5,232 nt of DNA from Acidobacteriota bacterium (lineage in GTDB: Bacteria > Acidobacteriota > Thermoanaerobaculia > Thermoanaerobaculales > Thermoanaerobaculaceae): contig DAIDOU010000278.1 of NCBI GenBank assembly GCA_027458945.1, forward strand, positions 1 through 5,232, in the 5' to 3' direction. Both the position numbers and the translations under genes were made by a program. Below the pieces are notes generated by a model. It had not been told where the DNA came from, did not search any database, and saw only the letters and a program-made list of their open reading frames with translations. Shown here in pieces: positions 5,222 to 5,232 of the stretch. Numbering within the stretch: position 1 is the first letter of the stretch; every line of letters begins with the position of its first letter.

Positions 5222-5232
5222 CGTGTTTCGTT

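Overview
The window is G+C-rich (roughly two-thirds by eye, not counted) and densely coded, with bacterial Shine-Dalgarno sites, Rho-independent-type hairpins and stop/start overlaps. The mix of a membrane pyrophosphatase, a DUF4412-type exported protein and an ECF sigma/zinc-finger anti-sigma operon suggests an environmental, high-GC, diderm-like bacterium. Acidobacteriota or a related phylum is my best guess. This rests on remembered family resemblance, not on a search, and it is tentative. I see no mobile element, CRISPR array, tRNA or rRNA.

Left part (1-1858). The window opens inside the 3' end of a membrane-bound proton- or sodium-pumping pyrophosphatase gene (hppA, + strand), closed by a strong 12-bp-stem hairpin. 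Next comes a 146-residue exported chagasin-family inhibitor of cysteine peptidases (+). It faces a convergent gene on the minus strand for a secreted papain-family (C1A) cysteine protease with a complete Gln/Cys/His/Asn catalytic set. A shared hairpin separates the two stop codons. The protease has a near-consensus sigma-70 promoter and an ideal ribosome binding site. An exported papain-like protease beside its cognate-class inhibitor is the most interesting arrangement in the window.

Middle part (1895-3885, minus strand). A three-gene operon reads ECF sigma factor, then a membrane anti-sigma factor with two HxxxCxxC zinc-binding (ZAS) motifs, then a multi-pass membrane protein with a LiaF-like (DUF5668-type) C-terminal hairpin. 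Both junctions are 4-bp stop/start overlaps (GTGA and ATGA), implying translational coupling. The operon ends at a hairpin whose 12-bp stem is identical to the one after hppA.

Right part (3886-5232, + strand). A 148-bp divergent region carries a 14-bp inverted repeat and only weak promoter candidates. It separates the sigma gene from a small stand-alone NifU C-terminal-domain protein (iron-sulfur cluster scaffold/carrier, CxxC). After about 100 bp with its own plausible promoter comes an exported, methionine-rich DUF4412-like protein of 281 residues, ending 11 bases before the window edge.

How they fit together: the protease/inhibitor pair may control envelope or extracellular proteolysis, and the sigma operon looks like an envelope-signal switch. 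Nothing in the sequence directly ties the two units together. The NifU-like and DUF4412-like genes look like independent housekeeping or envelope functions.
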